From Candidatus Fimimorpha excrementavium (GTDB taxonomy: Bacteria > Bacillota > Clostridia > Lachnospirales > Lachnospiraceae), in the NCBI GenBank assembly GCA_018710785.1, contig DVJD01000016.1, forward strand, positions 1-42,977: 42,977 nucleotides of DNA, in the 5' to 3' direction. The translations under genes were made by a program, and so were the position numbers. Shown piece after piece: positions 1 to 7,483 of this stretch (within the stretch, counting starts at the first letter, position 1; the number at the start of each line of letters is the position of its first letter). A model generated the notes under the pieces. It was not told where the DNA came from. It ran no database searches and saw nothing but the letters and a program-made list of their open reading frames with translations.

Positions 1-38
1 ACCGGCTCAATCGCCACCAACTTTTTAAATTTTTCCAT
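1..38 (-). CDS. Possible N-terminus of a dehydrogenase, cut by window edge
   Basis: Reading leftward from an ATG at 38 gives MEKFKKLVAIEPV and runs off the window. A GAGGAG motif sits about 10 bases upstream, and an in-frame ATG also exists at 59. The KLVAIEP start resembles the N-terminal strand of D-isomer 2-hydroxyacid dehydrogenases common in Lachnospiraceae. Only about 12 residues are visible, so the family call is a guess; the start itself is moderately supported by the ribosome binding site. Confidence 0.3.
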   Translation of the reverse strand, partial: MEKFKKLVAIEP

Positions 39-70
39 CTCCCCAGAACTCCTCTCCATTTTTATATAGG

Positions 71-111
71 TAATTGCCAAACTCCCAAAGCCGCATAAAT
101 CCTCACTTTTT
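71..111. repeat. Dispersed intergenic repeat, copy A
   Basis: This 41-base stretch matches 42852-42892 in the same orientation with 5 mismatches by eye. The shared blocks are TAATTGC, AAACTC and a 22-base block beginning GCCGCATAAATCC. It lies between the methyltransferase and the partial gene at the left edge, and overlaps the methyltransferase stop codon. It encodes nothing recognisable. Confidence 0.6.
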
Positions 112-849
112 AACATCCATACGTTTCTGCGCCGCTGTCAAAAGCATCATCGGCCGCCGCATCTCATCTTTCATCCCCGGAAGATCCATCATCTCCTCCG
201 GCGGCTGCGGCTCTACGATACGGCGGATGCAGAATCCATGATCCAAAAGCGTATTCAGATACGTCGTCAGCGTCCGATGGTATTTTACCACATGTTCCCC
301 CAGAAAGACGGCGTCTCGTTTTCCCTCATAATAATAATTGTCCACCGGAAAATGCAGAATCTCTCCATCTTCTCCATAATACCAATCCTGCGATCCCTGG
401 GCGGTAAACACGGGATGCTCCACGGAAAAGACAAATTCACCGCCGGGCACCAGCCATGCTTCAATCTTCTTTACCATGGCAGGAAAATCGGCCACATAGT
501 GAAACGCCAGTGAACTGATCACCACATCAAAACTTTCCGGTTCCAGCTCCAGGTCTTCCATGGCGCTTCGGCGGTACGCAATGTTCTTTCCCTCGGATTT
601 CTTTTTGGCCGTATCCAGCATTTTTTCGGAAATATCGGTTCCCAATACGTAGGAGGCCTTCTGGTCATGGGCATAGATGCAGTGCCATCCATAACCGCAT
701 CCCAGATCCAGCACCCGTTTTCCGGCAAAATCCGGAAGAAGTTTTTTCAGTTCCGACCATTCTCCCGCTCCCGAAAGCCCCTGAACCGATCGGTTCATCT
801 GACTGTATTTTTCAAAAAAGGCTTCGTCATCATATCGGTTTTCTTTCAT
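103..849 (-). CDS. Class I SAM-dependent methyltransferase
   Basis: A 248-residue cytosolic protein that would transfer a methyl group from S-adenosylmethionine to an unidentified small-molecule substrate. Motif I (VLDLGCGYG) lies at about residues 46-54. An acidic residue after the second strand (LGTDISEKML) fits the adenosine-ribose contact, and SFDVVISSLAFHYV is the usual post-motif strand. I chose the ATG at 849 rather than 954 because GGGAGGAG precedes it at normal spacing and the extra 35 residues look non-protein-like. Upstream the gene is bounded by an IS200 element whose end is only about 110 bases away, so its native promoter may have been altered. The fold is confident; the substrate is unknown. 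Confidence 0.85.
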   Translation of the reverse strand: MKENRYDDEAFFEKYSQMNRSVQGLSGAGEWSELKKLLPDFAGKRVLDLGCGYGWHCIYAHDQKASYVLGTDISEKMLDTAKKKSEGKNIAYRRSAMEDLELEPESFDVVISSLAFHYVADFPAMVKKIEAWLVPGGEFVFSVEHPVFTAQGSQDWYYGEDGEILHFPVDNYYYEGKRDAVFLGEHVVKYHRTLTTYLNTLLDHGFCIRRIVEPQPPEEMMDLPGMKDEMRRPMMLLTAAQKRMDVKK

Positions 850-975
850 ATGTTTCCGATCTCCTCCCTCATTTCTTCCATTATGATCAGCACTCGCCCT
901 TCTCCCGTGTGAGCAATCTTCCACAGACTTCCTTTCGCTCATTGTAATCTCCATTCCCGAGCGCCACAGTCAAGA

Positions 976-1175
976 CCACCGGCTTAGCCGGTGGCTTGCA
1001 CTGCCCCTATAAGGGGCTTTTACCTGCTTGCGCCCGGAAGGCGCACTGACGGTCTGCCAACTGCACCACATCCACAGCTTCCCCTAAAGGGGCCTATTCA
1101 GTGCTTCCTTATTCCGGCTCAGCCCCTTTGGGGGCTTTCTGGTTTGCTTTGACTTCCTACTGCCACTCCAAGTGG
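976..1175 (-). other. Six-hairpin segment at the IS200 3' end
   Basis: Six compact inverted repeats follow each other directly after the tnpA stop: 1163-1175 (CCACT/AGTGG), 1121-1136 (AGCCCC/GGGGCT), 1081-1092 (CCCC/GGGG), 1029-1045 (TGCGCC/GGCGCA), 1003-1017 (GCCCCT/AGGGGC) and 976-994 (CCACCGGC/GCCGGTGG). Loops are 2-5 bases. The outermost, strongest hairpin is probably the right-end transposase site. The other five are more than an IS200 end needs and could be a structured RNA or a terminator cluster. There is no ORF in this stretch. Confidence 0.6.
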
Positions 1176-1176
1176 T

Positions 1177-1650
1177 TTATTTCTTGTTTTTCTTCACCGG
1201 CTCACCCGTAAACGGGTCGATATACTCTACTAATGTCATCTGGTCATATTCTAAATCTTCTTTTATTTGATTCTGTATATACGCTTTTATTGCAGCTGTG
1301 TTTTTTCCTACCGTATCGACATAATACCCTCGGCACCAGAAATGACGATTCCCGTATTTGTATTTTAAATTCGCGTGCTTTTCAAATATCATTAGCGAAC
1401 TTTTTCCTTTCAGATATCCCACTATCTCTGATACTGAATATTTCAGCGGTATTCGCACTAACATGTGGATATGATCCGGCATACACTGTGCTTCGATAAT
1501 TTCAATTCCTTTCCTTCTGCATAACGTTCCCAGAATCTGACCTACATCTGCCCTGATTTCTTTATATATTACCTGCCGACGATATTTCGGTGCGAAAACA
1601 ATATGGTACTTGCATTCCCATTTAGTATGAGCTAAACTATTATTGTCCAT
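1177..1650 (-). CDS. tnpA: IS200-type Y1 transposase TnpA
   Basis: A 157-residue single-domain HUH transposase that cuts and rejoins single-stranded element ends. The metal-binding HUH pair is H60/H62 in PDHIHMLV, and the catalytic tyrosine is most likely Y124 in KAYIQNQ, matching the family's YIRNQ motif. Length (about 150) and the HIVFAPKYRR opening are typical, so the protein looks complete and possibly active. The start at 1650 is preceded by CAGGAGG. No TnpB partner is encoded nearby. Confidence 0.93.
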   Translation of the reverse strand: MDNNSLAHTKWECKYHIVFAPKYRRQVIYKEIRADVGQILGTLCRRKGIEIIEAQCMPDHIHMLVRIPLKYSVSEIVGYLKGKSSLMIFEKHANLKYKYGNRHFWCRGYYVDTVGKNTAAIKAYIQNQIKEDLEYDQMTLVEYIDPFTGEPVKKNKK

Positions 1651-1736
1651 TTTGGACCTCCTGTGCTTTTATATTTGTGGTTTGCAGACCCACTTTTATT
1701 CTAACACAGGAGTACTTTAATCTAAAGAGATTCCCT

Positions 1737-1755
1737 CCCTCCGCATAGCAGGGGG
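1737..1755 (-). other. IS200 left-end hairpin
   Basis: CCCTCCGC and GCAGGGGG flank a 3-base loop and pair with two imperfect positions, about 90 bases upstream of tnpA. An imperfect subterminal hairpin in this position is characteristic of IS200 ends. Confidence 0.5.
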
Positions 1756-1932
1756 TTTATTTTTACTGTGACACAAATAAAGGGAACGGATGACATAGCC
1801 CTCCGCCCCATTATGTGCATCCTGCATCAACACTTCGTCCAGCAGATGACTGTATTTTTTTGTTCTTCCACAGTTACCATGAATTTTTTTCCTGACGAAA
1901 TACCTCATCCAAAGTATCTTCTCACCCCGCAT
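1756..1932 (-). pseudogene. C-terminal gene remnant interrupted by IS200
   Basis: The open frame (ATG at 1932) encodes residues such as KYSHLLDEVLMQDAHNGAEGY, which read like genuine protein, but its last 13 or so codons run into the IS200 left end. It has no convincing ribosome binding site. I read it as part of a gene broken by the insertion. The family is not recognised, and a chance ORF is possible. Confidence 0.35.
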
Positions 1933-2033
1933 ATGGCTAATTCAAATTATGTTCACGGAAAATTCGTATATGTCCGCAATTTTATTTTTATGATACCATA
2001 ATCGATATCAGGAATCAATACTATTTTGTCTCT

Positions 2034-2282
2034 TCATGTATTTGTGTCATGTGAGGAATGGATCGGTCTGGGACGAATCTTTTCCACGACTCCTTTGCCC
2101 AGAATCGCCGTCAAAAGCGTGACATATTCTTTCAGGGAAAGCCTTCCGTCCGGTGTAATCAGTTCAAAATCGGTACCATATACATTGACAAATAATCCGG
2201 TTTCCTTCAGTCCGTTTCTCAGATAAAAGTGTTTTCTTCTCTTCCGTTCTGCAGCGTTTGGCGCATCGGGATCTTCCTTCAC
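2034..2282 (-). pseudogene. 5'-truncated GNAT acetyltransferase remnant
   Basis: The 82 codons match the second half of a GNAT N-acetyltransferase. DPDAPNAAERKRRKHFYLRNG corresponds to the family's central EDP...RRxxFYxRNG segment, and FELITPDGRLSLKEY to its C-terminal strand. The first ~90 residues, including the acetyl-CoA-binding loop, are absent. The reading frame begins 15 bases after the stop of the next GNAT gene, with a fortuitous methionine and no good ribosome binding site. It is most likely a deletion remnant and non-functional. Confidence 0.6.
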
Positions 2283-2296
2283 GATTTCCCGTTTTC

Positions 2297-2845
2297 CTAC
2301 AGAACCTTTCCCATCAAAATCGCATCATACCGGCTGCCGTTTTTCAGGCGAAATGCATTGGGGATACGTCCCCATTCTTCAAAACCGGCCTTTCTGTACA
2401 GGGCCCTCGCGCTTTTGTTGTCGGAGAACACATCCAGCTCCAGCTGATCATAGCCCATCCCCCTGGCTTCTTCCGTTATGGCATCCAAAAGAATCCATCC
2501 GATTCCCCTTCCCCAGTATTTTTTCTTTACAGATACACCGAAAACAGCCCGGTGTCTTACTTTCTTACACGTACCCACACAGGAGATTCCGGCATTTCCC
2601 ACCAGTTCCTCTCCGATAAATGCGGCAATCAACAAATCGGTCTCACTGTTCAGGGATTCCTCCAGATACTGCTCCTCTTCTTCCCGGGTTCTCATGATCT
2701 CGTCCGGATAGCGAAGCATATGATGGGTTTCTTCCGACGTAATCCGCATATGCTCTAAAATCTGGCCTGCATCCTTTTTCTGAGGACTGCAGATTCTGCA
2801 AACTGTTCCATCTTTTAAAGTAACTGTTTTTTCCTGATAGTTCAT
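2297..2845 (-). CDS. GNAT family N-acetyltransferase
   Basis: A 182-residue complete GNAT protein. The acetyl-CoA pyrophosphate loop is VSVKKKYWGRGIGWILLD (Q/RxxGxG/A type, about residues 108-125), followed by LELDVFSDNKSARALYRKAGFEEWGR, the typical motif B. It resembles RimL/RimJ-like or small-molecule acetyltransferases; the substrate cannot be told. Initiation at 2845 has only a weak GGGG-type site 10 bases upstream. The gene is bounded by a truncated GNAT remnant downstream and by the CDF transporter gene upstream. Confidence 0.85.
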   Translation of the reverse strand: MNYQEKTVTLKDGTVCRICSPQKKDAGQILEHMRITSEETHHMLRYPDEIMRTREEEEQYLEESLNSETDLLIAAFIGEELVGNAGISCVGTCKKVRHRAVFGVSVKKKYWGRGIGWILLDAITEEARGMGYDQLELDVFSDNKSARALYRKAGFEEWGRIPNAFRLKNGSRYDAILMGKVL

Positions 2846-2918
2846 TTTCTTACCCCGCTGCTGAAAAAAATTTTAGAAACTATATTCATGATATCATAAA
2901 ACAAGAGAAAATGCACTC

Positions 2919-3845
2919 TTAGATTGGATTGACATGCACCATACAATGTTTCACCAGAGGAAATTCACCCTCGATTTTATCATGGACATTCTGGGCGATC
3001 TGATGGGCTTCCCAAAGAGAGAGCCTGCCATCCGCAGCAATCTCAATATCCACATATACCCTGGCTCCAAACAGTCTTGTATGAATCATATCGATCTGTT
3101 TCACGCCGTCCAGTTCTCCTATTACTCGTCTCATCCGTATTACCGTCTCATCATCGCAGGACCGGTCCACCATTTTGTCTACAGCATCCTTAAAAATATC
3201 ATAGGATGCTTTTACTATAAAGAAACTGATCACCAGACCTGCGGCCGGATCCAAAATCGGAACCCCCATCCGCGCTCCCAAAATGCCGATAAATGCTCCG
3301 ATGGAAGACAGCGAATCCGATCTGTGATGCCATGCATCCGCCATCAAAACGCCGGAATGAATCCTTCTTGCTGCTGCCCTTGTATACCAGTACATCCATT
3401 CTTTGACCAAAATGGACACAACTGCTGCGATCAGCGCAATCCTCTGTGGGATCTCCTTATCAGCCTGTGTATCCGACATTATTTTTTCCACGCTGCCGAT
3501 ACCGATTCCGGTTCCGATGACGGTCAAAAAGGCTGCCAGGAGAATGGCTGCCACGCATTCCATCCTCTCATGGCCATATGGATGATGCGGGTCGGATTTT
3601 TTTTCGGACAGTTTCACCCCAGCGATCACAACCAGGGTACTGAGTACGTCGGATGCGGAATGAACCGCATCGGAAAGCATGGCTCCGGAATGGCCGATGA
3701 TGCCTGCCAGTAATTTGAGCAGAGACAAACCCAGATTAACTCCGATGCTCACAGAAGAAACCCGCATCGCCGTTTTCCCGTCCGTCTCTTTCCTTTTTTG
3801 TCTCTCCCCTGCCTGCGTTCTCTTTCCAGCCTTCCAATGTTTCAT
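2919..3845 (-). CDS. Cation diffusion facilitator (CDF) metal exporter
   Basis: A 308-residue membrane exporter of divalent metals (Zn2+, Mn2+, Co2+, Fe2+ or Ni2+; specificity not readable). It has six predicted membrane segments and a C-terminal cytoplasmic domain (from about residue 220) typical of CDF dimerisation. The transport-site motifs are SDAVHSASD at about 58-66 and ADAWHHRSD at about 168-177. The ATG at 3845 follows AAAGGAGGCAAA. The start codon overlaps the stop of a 27-codon upstream frame (ATGA), suggesting coupled translation and possible leader control. Confidence 0.92.
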   Translation of the reverse strand: MKHWKAGKRTQAGERQKRKETDGKTAMRVSSVSIGVNLGLSLLKLLAGIIGHSGAMLSDAVHSASDVLSTLVVIAGVKLSEKKSDPHHPYGHERMECVAAILLAAFLTVIGTGIGIGSVEKIMSDTQADKEIPQRIALIAAVVSILVKEWMYWYTRAAARRIHSGVLMADAWHHRSDSLSSIGAFIGILGARMGVPILDPAAGLVISFFIVKASYDIFKDAVDKMVDRSCDDETVIRMRRVIGELDGVKQIDMIHTRLFGARVYVDIEIAADGRLSLWEAHQIAQNVHDKIEGEFPLVKHCMVHVNPI

Positions 3846-3925
3846 TTTGCCTCCTTTCCCTGCACAGTATTTTGCTTTGGTAAAGGCGCCTTCCGGCTGA
3901 GCAGGCGCTGCCTCCTTTCATACAT
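3842..3925 (-). CDS. Possible 27-residue leader peptide of the CDF gene
   Basis: An ATG at 3925 opens a 27-codon frame rich in Arg, Lys and Gln (begins MYERRQRLLSRK) whose TGA overlaps the CDF start as ATGA. The transcript here can also form a GCGCC/GGCGC stem. The frame lacks a clear ribosome binding site of its own. It may be a translational coupler or leader peptide, or simply chance. Confidence 0.3.
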   Translation of the reverse strand: MYERRQRLLSRKAPLPKQNTVQGKEAK

Positions 3926-4000
3926 GGCTTGACTGGCAACTGCTTTTTGTTATGGTATGCGATGGCTTTCAAATTTGACAATGCTATCCGTTTCTTGCTT

Positions 4001-4471
4001 TTACTGATGTTCTTTTCCTGTCACTTCCTCTGCCCTTAACTTTAAAATGACGACGGAATCCAGCATTTTCTGAGAAAACGCCCATTCGTTTTTTTCCGTA
4101 TAATGTTCCATGATACAATTTAATGCCCGCTTCTTTTCCTCCTCTTCTTTCACAAAGGACAACGTTCCCTTTCCCATAACACTCTGATAAAAATAGGAAT
4201 GGCCGCAGGCAGTCTCATGGGGCTTTAATGTATGGCTGGTATCCATCTCAAACCCGGCATGCGGATACGCCCGGATCAGATCCAGTTTTTTCCCTTCCTT
4301 CGTGCTGTGGAAATAAAAGATCCAGTCCTTTCCATCCCTCTGAAATCCAAAATTCATCGGAACAACGTACGGATGGCTTCCATCCCACAGTCCCAGATGA
4401 CAGCAGTCACAGGATTCTATGATTCGTTCCAGTGCTGCCTCATCCGTGATTTCTCTATCGTTTCTTCTCAT
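4001..4471 (-). CDS. Pyridoxamine 5'-phosphate oxidase family (NimA-like) flavoprotein
   Basis: A 156-residue split-barrel FMN-binding protein. The N-terminal CCHLGLWDGSHPYVVPMNFGF and IYFH/IFYFHST-type segment are typical of the family often annotated as 5-nitroimidazole resistance NimA-like proteins. In that family they are flavin-dependent reductases; the physiological substrate here is unknown, and resistance is not implied. An in-frame stop lies just upstream, fixing the start at or after 4471. The ribosome binding site is poor, whereas a 12-codon frame starting at 4493 has a good one and overlaps this start. Confidence 0.85.
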   Translation of the reverse strand: MRRNDREITDEAALERIIESCDCCHLGLWDGSHPYVVPMNFGFQRDGKDWIFYFHSTKEGKKLDLIRAYPHAGFEMDTSHTLKPHETACGHSYFYQSVMGKGTLSFVKEEEEKKRALNCIMEHYTEKNEWAFSQKMLDSVVILKLRAEEVTGKEHQ

Positions 4472-4493
4472 CGCTTCTCACTGCATTCCCCAT
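4455..4493 (-). other. Overlapping 12-codon mini-ORF
   Basis: The frame ATG 4493 to TAG 4455 (MGNAVRSDEKKR) has AAGGAG nine bases upstream and overlaps the start of the PNPOx-like gene in another frame. The main gene lacks a comparable site, so the mini-ORF could bring ribosomes to it. Confidence 0.25.
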
Positions 4494-4514
4494 TGCAGGG
4501 AACTCCTTCCTATC

Positions 4515-5081
4515 CTAATATTCCCATCTTCTCGGTTCCGATTCCAGTACCGTACCATCCTTATCCAATACTTGATATCCTCTGCTGAAGTAGTTGGGAT
4601 TAATCCCTTCGTCCGTCTCCACGACGCCCCGGATTCCCTGGTACTCGATTTCCGTCATCGCATGATCTTCTCCATATACGACAGAATCCACTGCGTCATC
4701 CGTGATGACGCCGATCAAATAGAACTTCAGGGGCGCGTAGCTGACGGATTCCATTTCCACTTTTTCCCTTCTGCTGCCTGCGGTCATACCGCCCACCATA
4801 TGTTCGGTCTCATAAAAAATCATGTTCTTCTTGATGACAGCACTGCAAATCTGTCCCTGGGGATTGCCATATACAACCAATACTTTTCCCTCTTCCAAAT
4901 CCTCCTGATAGATGATCTGTTCACACTGCAGCATCTCGTTTCCCGCCGCCCCCTTTTCGATGGCCTGCTCCACCGTATAGGACTGACGGCACAGGAAGAT
5001 ACCAATGCAGACAGCCGCCAGGCTTATGACAATCAGCCGTTTTAAAATCCGTTTTCTTTTTTCCTTTCCTTCCAATCTCAT
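4515..5081 (-). CDS. Membrane-anchored protein of unknown function
   Basis: About 188 residues. A very basic N-terminus (EGKEKRKRILKRL) is followed by one hydrophobic segment (about residues 15-32), then an extracytoplasmic domain with no family I recognise. A single anchor with the basic side inside places the domain outside the cell. ATGs at 5087 and 5081 are in frame behind GAGGGGGG; I prefer 5081 for spacing. It sits between the PNPOx-like gene and the Nudix-GNAT gene, with its start only about 50 bases from that gene's stop, so co-transcription with the genes upstream is likely. Confidence 0.7.
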   Translation of the reverse strand: MRLEGKEKRKRILKRLIVISLAAVCIGIFLCRQSYTVEQAIEKGAAGNEMLQCEQIIYQEDLEEGKVLVVYGNPQGQICSAVIKKNMIFYETEHMVGGMTAGSRREKVEMESVSYAPLKFYLIGVITDDAVDSVVYGEDHAMTEIEYQGIRGVVETDEGINPNYFSRGYQVLDKDGTVLESEPRRWEY

Positions 5082-5134
5082 GTCCATCCCCCCTCGCCAA
5101 TACCAGGCGGATACCGATGTTTCGTATTGTCTCT

Positions 5135-6145
5135 TCAACAATACTTTATTTCTTTATACAGATAGAGAACCAGATCATCATTGTTGACACAGGAGGCATA
5201 TGGCTTCAACTTTTCGTTCCGATACCATACGCCGGAGCCGTCCGGCAGATACCCGCGCCTGCTATACATTCTCTGTGCCTGCCCATATCCTGCGTGCAGA
5301 CCCACACCAAGGGTCACCACATCGCCATACTTTTTCGCCTGTTTTTCTGCGCTTTCCATCAGCATCCATCCGATCCCATTTTTTTGAAACGCCTCGAAAA
5401 CATTAAAATCTTTCAGTTCCGGATACGTTCCGGCAAATGGCCCATGCTTTGCCCGCGGCACCAGGGTAATATATCCGGCCATTTTTCCGTCCACTTCCGC
5501 CACAAACACTTCCCGTTTCCCCTCCTTTTGCTCCTGAAAGTAGGTCTCGTATACGTTGGGATTGGGATTCCATCCCTGGCTTAAAAAGGTTTGAACGATG
5601 GTTTCACAGTCTTCCTTCCTCATGGGGCGCACCCCGATTCTGGCTTCCAAAAGTGTTTCTTTCACACAGCTAAGCGCCGTATACTCCCTCAAATAGAATT
5701 CATAGATTCTGCGGCAAGTCTGTTTATACCGTTCATACTCGGAAAATATTTGTTTCGCCTGTTCATACGGAACCCATTTGGACACCAGATGCCGATCCGC
5801 CTCTTCTTTCGTCAAATGCGTTTCTGCTTGATTCACCACACGACAAATGAAATAGGTGTTGACAAACTGGATTCCGTAATGATATTCATTCACCTCCACT
5901 GCCTTTGACAGAATCTCCACCTGGTATCCGGTTTCTTCCCTCACCTCCCGAATACAGCCCTCTTCCAGAGATTCCCCATCCTCCACACCGCCTCCGGGGA
6001 TGTCATACATTTCTTCCTGCTCTGCATAATTCAAGAGAATATGGGGACACCCATCTCTCCTATCTATGACAATCCCCCGCGCTCCCTGCCGGATCTGTTT
6101 GATATTCTGTTTTCCTTCTTCTCTGTAGATCGTTCGAATTACCAT
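5135..6145 (-). CDS. Nudix hydrolase-GNAT acetyltransferase fusion
   Basis: A 336-residue two-domain protein. The N-terminal half carries a complete Nudix box at about residues 52-74 (G52, E58, R66-E67, E70-E71, G73), expected to hydrolyse a nucleoside-diphosphate-linked substrate with Mg2+. The C-terminal half (from about 175, IGVRPMRKEDC) is a GNAT fold with FQKNGIGWMLMESAE as the acetyl-CoA loop. No frameshift marks the joint, so this is a genuine fusion. The start at 6145 follows GAGGAGGGA. The next gene upstream ends 13 bases away and is also a GNAT fusion, suggesting a common operon. Confidence 0.88.
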   Translation of the reverse strand: MVIRTIYREEGKQNIKQIRQGARGIVIDRRDGCPHILLNYAEQEEMYDIPGGGVEDGESLEEGCIREVREETGYQVEILSKAVEVNEYHYGIQFVNTYFICRVVNQAETHLTKEEADRHLVSKWVPYEQAKQIFSEYERYKQTCRRIYEFYLREYTALSCVKETLLEARIGVRPMRKEDCETIVQTFLSQGWNPNPNVYETYFQEQKEGKREVFVAEVDGKMAGYITLVPRAKHGPFAGTYPELKDFNVFEAFQKNGIGWMLMESAEKQAKKYGDVVTLGVGLHAGYGQAQRMYSRRGYLPDGSGVWYRNEKLKPYASCVNNDDLVLYLYKEIKYC

Positions 6146-6158
6146 ACGGATTCCCTCC

Positions 6159-7199
6159 TCACTGCCCTGCTCCGCCGCTATCCGGCATTTTCCACAAAAT
6201 ATGGGAATTCATTTGAAATCCATACTTTTCATACAGATGTATGGCCGGATTCCCTTCCAGCACCTTTACTTCCACTCCGGTGATTCCCTTTCTTTGAAAT
6301 ACCTGCATGGCCCAGTCCATGAGCATCCGTCCATATCCTCTCTTTCGGTATGCACTGCACACCACCAGATAAGCCAGTGTCCCTGTTTTTTGAACAGGCA
6401 TTCCCGTGGGAGCCGATCTTTTTTCGTGAAAATCAATTTTACAAAAGCCGACAACTGTTCCTTTCTCTTCCACAACTGCAATCTGAGAAGTACCTTCTTT
6501 CAGCGCCCGCTCCATTTTTTCTAAGCTCTGCTCAAACGGTTCCCGCGGATACCACCCTGAAAAATGGATGGATACCTGATTGTGATAATCCGCCAGTTCA
6601 CGCAGACATGGCAGCAGACCTTCTGTCTCCGAAGCACATAAGAGCCGCAGTCCGTCTTTCTTTTTTTCCCCACCGCACAGCACCTGTTCCAAAGAAATAT
6701 CATACGTATCTTCAATCATGTGATAATTGACTCCACATTTGCGGCAATACTCCAAATTCCGCCGGTTCTCTTCCGCATATTCTTCTGCTGTTTGAGAAAA
6801 ATCCGACGGCATTCTGTTCTCCACAACATTCTCAAAGGCAAGAATATCCGAAAAATGCTTTTCAATATATTTTCTGGAAAAAATGATGCAAAAATCCCTG
6901 ATTTCTCTCCGATATTCTTCCTCAAAATCGTCTCTCCATGAAAATGGAATATAGCATCCCTCTACGATCAGGTTCTGATGATTTTCAATGTTGGTTTTGA
7001 TCATTTCCCTGACAATGGGCCACAGTTCTGCCGTCAAAGCTTCATCACTGCTCTCCGGTGTCAGAGCGCTGTTATGACTTCGGATCAGCCCCATCTTCAA
7101 ATGGTCGATGGACAGATAGGGAAAATGATACCGCTCCAGCAAACGCTGCGCCAAAAGGGTTTTTCCCGTGTGGGTCGTTCCCATAATCAGCAAAATCAT
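6159..7199 (-). CDS. P-loop kinase-like-GNAT acetyltransferase fusion
   Basis: A 346-residue protein. The N-terminal domain has a Walker A loop GTTHTGKT at residues 7-14 and the general look of AAA_33/zeta-toxin-like small-molecule kinases (SIDHLKMGL, IVEGCYIPFSW). The C-terminal part (about 195-346) is a GNAT domain with CSAYRKRGYGRMLMDWA as the acetyl-CoA loop and NPAIHLYEKYGF as motif B. A natural reading is an enzyme that phosphorylates and acetylates one substrate, or two activities under common control; neither substrate is known. Its start overlaps the preceding stop as ATGA, so the two are translationally coupled. Confidence 0.85.
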   Translation of the reverse strand: MILLIMGTTHTGKTLLAQRLLERYHFPYLSIDHLKMGLIRSHNSALTPESSDEALTAELWPIVREMIKTNIENHQNLIVEGCYIPFSWRDDFEEEYRREIRDFCIIFSRKYIEKHFSDILAFENVVENRMPSDFSQTAEEYAEENRRNLEYCRKCGVNYHMIEDTYDISLEQVLCGGEKKKDGLRLLCASETEGLLPCLRELADYHNQVSIHFSGWYPREPFEQSLEKMERALKEGTSQIAVVEEKGTVVGFCKIDFHEKRSAPTGMPVQKTGTLAYLVVCSAYRKRGYGRMLMDWAMQVFQRKGITGVEVKVLEGNPAIHLYEKYGFQMNSHILWKMPDSGGAGQ

Positions 7200-7444
7200 A
7201 ATTCTTCCCTCCTCGCTTTTATCCCGTTCATTTGTTTCACAAAAGAGATGGGCTTTGCCGTCATCTCAATCCATGCCGGACGAAATCCCCATTGAGCACA
7301 TGCAGGTTCCAGATAATTTCTGGCCCGCGAAGATACCTTCGACGGAACCACCACATGTTCTTCCCGCAAACAATCGTCCGGTCGGCAGGATTCATCTCTG
7401 GCTGACTGTTCCATGGCAATCCGCAAGATTTCCTGATTCGTCAT
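7196..7444 (-). pseudogene. GNAT-type protein with in-frame internal deletion
   Basis: The first ~45 residues (MTNQEILRIAMEQSARD...) match the N-terminus of a GNAT-containing family in which this helix is followed by a full acetyltransferase. The last ~35 (QWGFRPAWIEMTAKP) match a GNAT C-terminus (…GFRPAWIEM). The acetyl-CoA-binding middle is missing, yet the frame remains open, giving an 82-residue product. The start at 7444 follows GGGGGAAAG. The stop overlaps the kinase-GNAT start, so even if inactive it may still be translated for coupling. Confidence 0.6.
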
Positions 7445-7483
7445 TTCTCTTTCCCCCTGTTTTACCATTTCGACAAAGAAGTC

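Larger units (their letters stand above)
960..1755 (-). mobile_element. IS200/IS605-family element (tnpA only)
   Basis: The element consists of a single Y1 transposase gene, a left-end hairpin (1737-1755) upstream of it and a long hairpin-rich segment (976-1175) downstream. Family members move as single-stranded DNA, and their subterminal hairpins are what the transposase recognises; they have no inverted terminal repeats and make no target duplication. No tnpB is present. The exact tips cannot be fixed by eye; the limits given are the outermost hairpins plus a few bases. On the left-end side it abuts a gene remnant, so insertion probably broke a gene there. Confidence 0.75.

Noticed and set aside
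976-1175. CRISPR-like array of short palindromes
   Set aside because: The stems differ in sequence and spacing and do not repeat as a unit; their place after tnpA fits an IS end.
3736-3981. 81-codon frame overlapping the CDF start
   Set aside because: It is out of frame with the transporter and has no family resemblance; only the short coupled frame at 3842-3925 was kept as a possibility.
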